Below, in pieces: positions 63,543-64,000 of a stretch of 64,000 nt of DNA; position 1 is the first letter of the stretch; each line of letters opens with the position of its first letter. Made by a program: the position numbers and the translations under genes. Origin of the DNA: Rhodococcus opacus B4. GTDB lineage: Bacteria > Actinomycetota > Actinomycetes > Mycobacteriales > Mycobacteriaceae. Below the pieces are notes generated by a model. It searched no databases. It saw nothing but the letters and a program-made list of their open reading frames with translations, and was not told the origin of the DNA. The stretch spans positions 2,232,001 to 2,296,000 of the forward strand of contig NC_012522.1 in the NCBI RefSeq assembly GCF_000010805.1, read 5' to 3'.

Positions 63543-64000
63543 GTCACCGTCACGTCCTCGCGGGTGCCGGCGGCCGCCCGCCCCTGCGTGTACTTGCTGA
63601 TCCGGCCCGCTCCCCACGCCAGGGCGGTGATCAACGCCAGGGTGCACACGAGCACCACCAGCGATGCGGCGCCGAACAGCCAGGACGGGTGATCGAAATT
63701 CCGCTCCCGCTGCAGGATGGTGATCTCCGGGACGAAGTCTCGGGTCGAGGACGCGACGGCCGGAAGTTCCTCGGCGCCGATGCCCGGATCGCTGGGCAGG
63801 TAGATCGGGACGGCCGTCATCGTGCGCCCGTCCTGCACGCGCAGCAACGTCTTCCACGTTCCGTGAACCGGGACCGGTTCGTGCGTCCGGTAGGTGCCGG
63901 GCCCCGTGCGTTCGAGCCGGTCGACCGTGAAACCGTTGCCCAGTCCGGGGCCACCCTGCCAGGACAGGATGGACACCCATTCGGGGTTCTCACCGGCGAG
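63539..64000 (-). CDS. Membrane-anchored protein of unknown function (5' end outside window)
   Basis: The frame is open through the window end, so the start lies outside. At least 153 residues: an outside domain (W-Q-G-G-P-G-L-G-N-G, P-V-H-G-T-W-K) and one transmembrane helix near the C-terminus (about nt 63600-63680). The P-V-H-G-T-W-K-T-L-L-R stretch is followed by a possible extracytoplasmic beta domain. Function unknown; head of the four-gene minus-strand run. Confidence 0.6.
   Translation of the reverse strand, partial: LAGENPEWVSILSWQGGPGLGNGFTVDRLERTGPGTYRTHEPVPVHGTWKTLLRVQDGRTMTAVPIYLPSDPGIGAEELPAVASSTRDFVPEITILQRERNFDHPSWLFGAASLVVLVCTLALITALAWGAGRISKYTQGRAAAGTREDVTVT

Noticed and set aside
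1..64000. CRISPR arrays, tRNA genes, prophage ends or insertion sequences
   Set aside because: Looked for regularly spaced repeats, cloverleaf-like segments, transposase motifs and flanking direct repeats; none were found by reading. A tool search could still find weak ones.

Overview
The window is high-GC actinobacterial DNA that reads as a Rhodococcus chromosome, most likely from the R. jostii/R. opacus group. The main reason is a DypB-encapsulin pair at 59786-61638: the catalytic residues D153, H226, R244 and N246 fall at the same numbers as in R. jostii RHA1 DypB. A benABCDK benzoate locus, a KorAB 2-oxoglutarate:ferredoxin oxidoreductase, a SigD-like sigma factor, a PknK-like kinase and an NDMA-dependent alcohol dehydrogenase agree with this. 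I see no rRNA, tRNA, CRISPR array or insertion sequence. No gene-free stretch exceeds 300 bases.

Layout. (1) 1-6797: the 3' part of an oxygenase reductase gene, a hairpin, then benABCDK, which converts benzoate to catechol and imports benzoate. BenC carries an extra C-terminal GntR-type FCD ligand-binding domain. (2) 6773-12602: korAB on the minus strand, divergent from a large LuxR-family (LAL) regulator. (3) 12706-15745: a methyltransferase, a DUF222/HNH gene behind a LexA-like SOS box, and gpsA. (4) 15881-30565: one 4,894-residue non-ribosomal peptide synthetase with order C-A-T-E / C-A-T / C-A-T / C-A-T-TE, with no tailoring, MbtH or export genes next to it. (5) 30500-40958: an M50-type membrane protease, an aconitase-family enzyme with a Ser in place of a usual cluster Cys, an AAA ATPase, sigD, a BNR-repeat protein coupled to a MoaD/ThiS-like protein, a cyclase-family hydrolase and PknK.

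(6) 40966-59091 is the largest coherent unit. A run of 11 tightly packed minus-strand genes encodes a CoA-transferase, an acyl-CoA dehydrogenase, a ribose-type ABC importer (lipoprotein, two permeases, double ATPase), an NDMA-type alcohol dehydrogenase, an aldehyde dehydrogenase, a GMC oxidoreductase, a small GlcG/HbpS-like protein and a frameshifted aldo/keto reductase. A LacI-type repressor gene lies upstream, followed by an MFS symporter, a Gfo/Idh/MocA dehydrogenase and a zinc alcohol dehydrogenase. Four copies of a LacI-type operator (consensus TGTAAACGCTTACA) lie in front of the three transcription units, so the whole block looks like one regulon for taking up an unknown hydroxylated compound and oxidising it through aldehyde and acid to a CoA thioester.

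(7) 59209-64000: a PPOX-fold protein divergent from dypB-encapsulin, then a minus-strand run of an uncharacterised polytopic membrane protein, a cupredoxin-like lipoprotein and two further small membrane proteins, the last cut by the window end.
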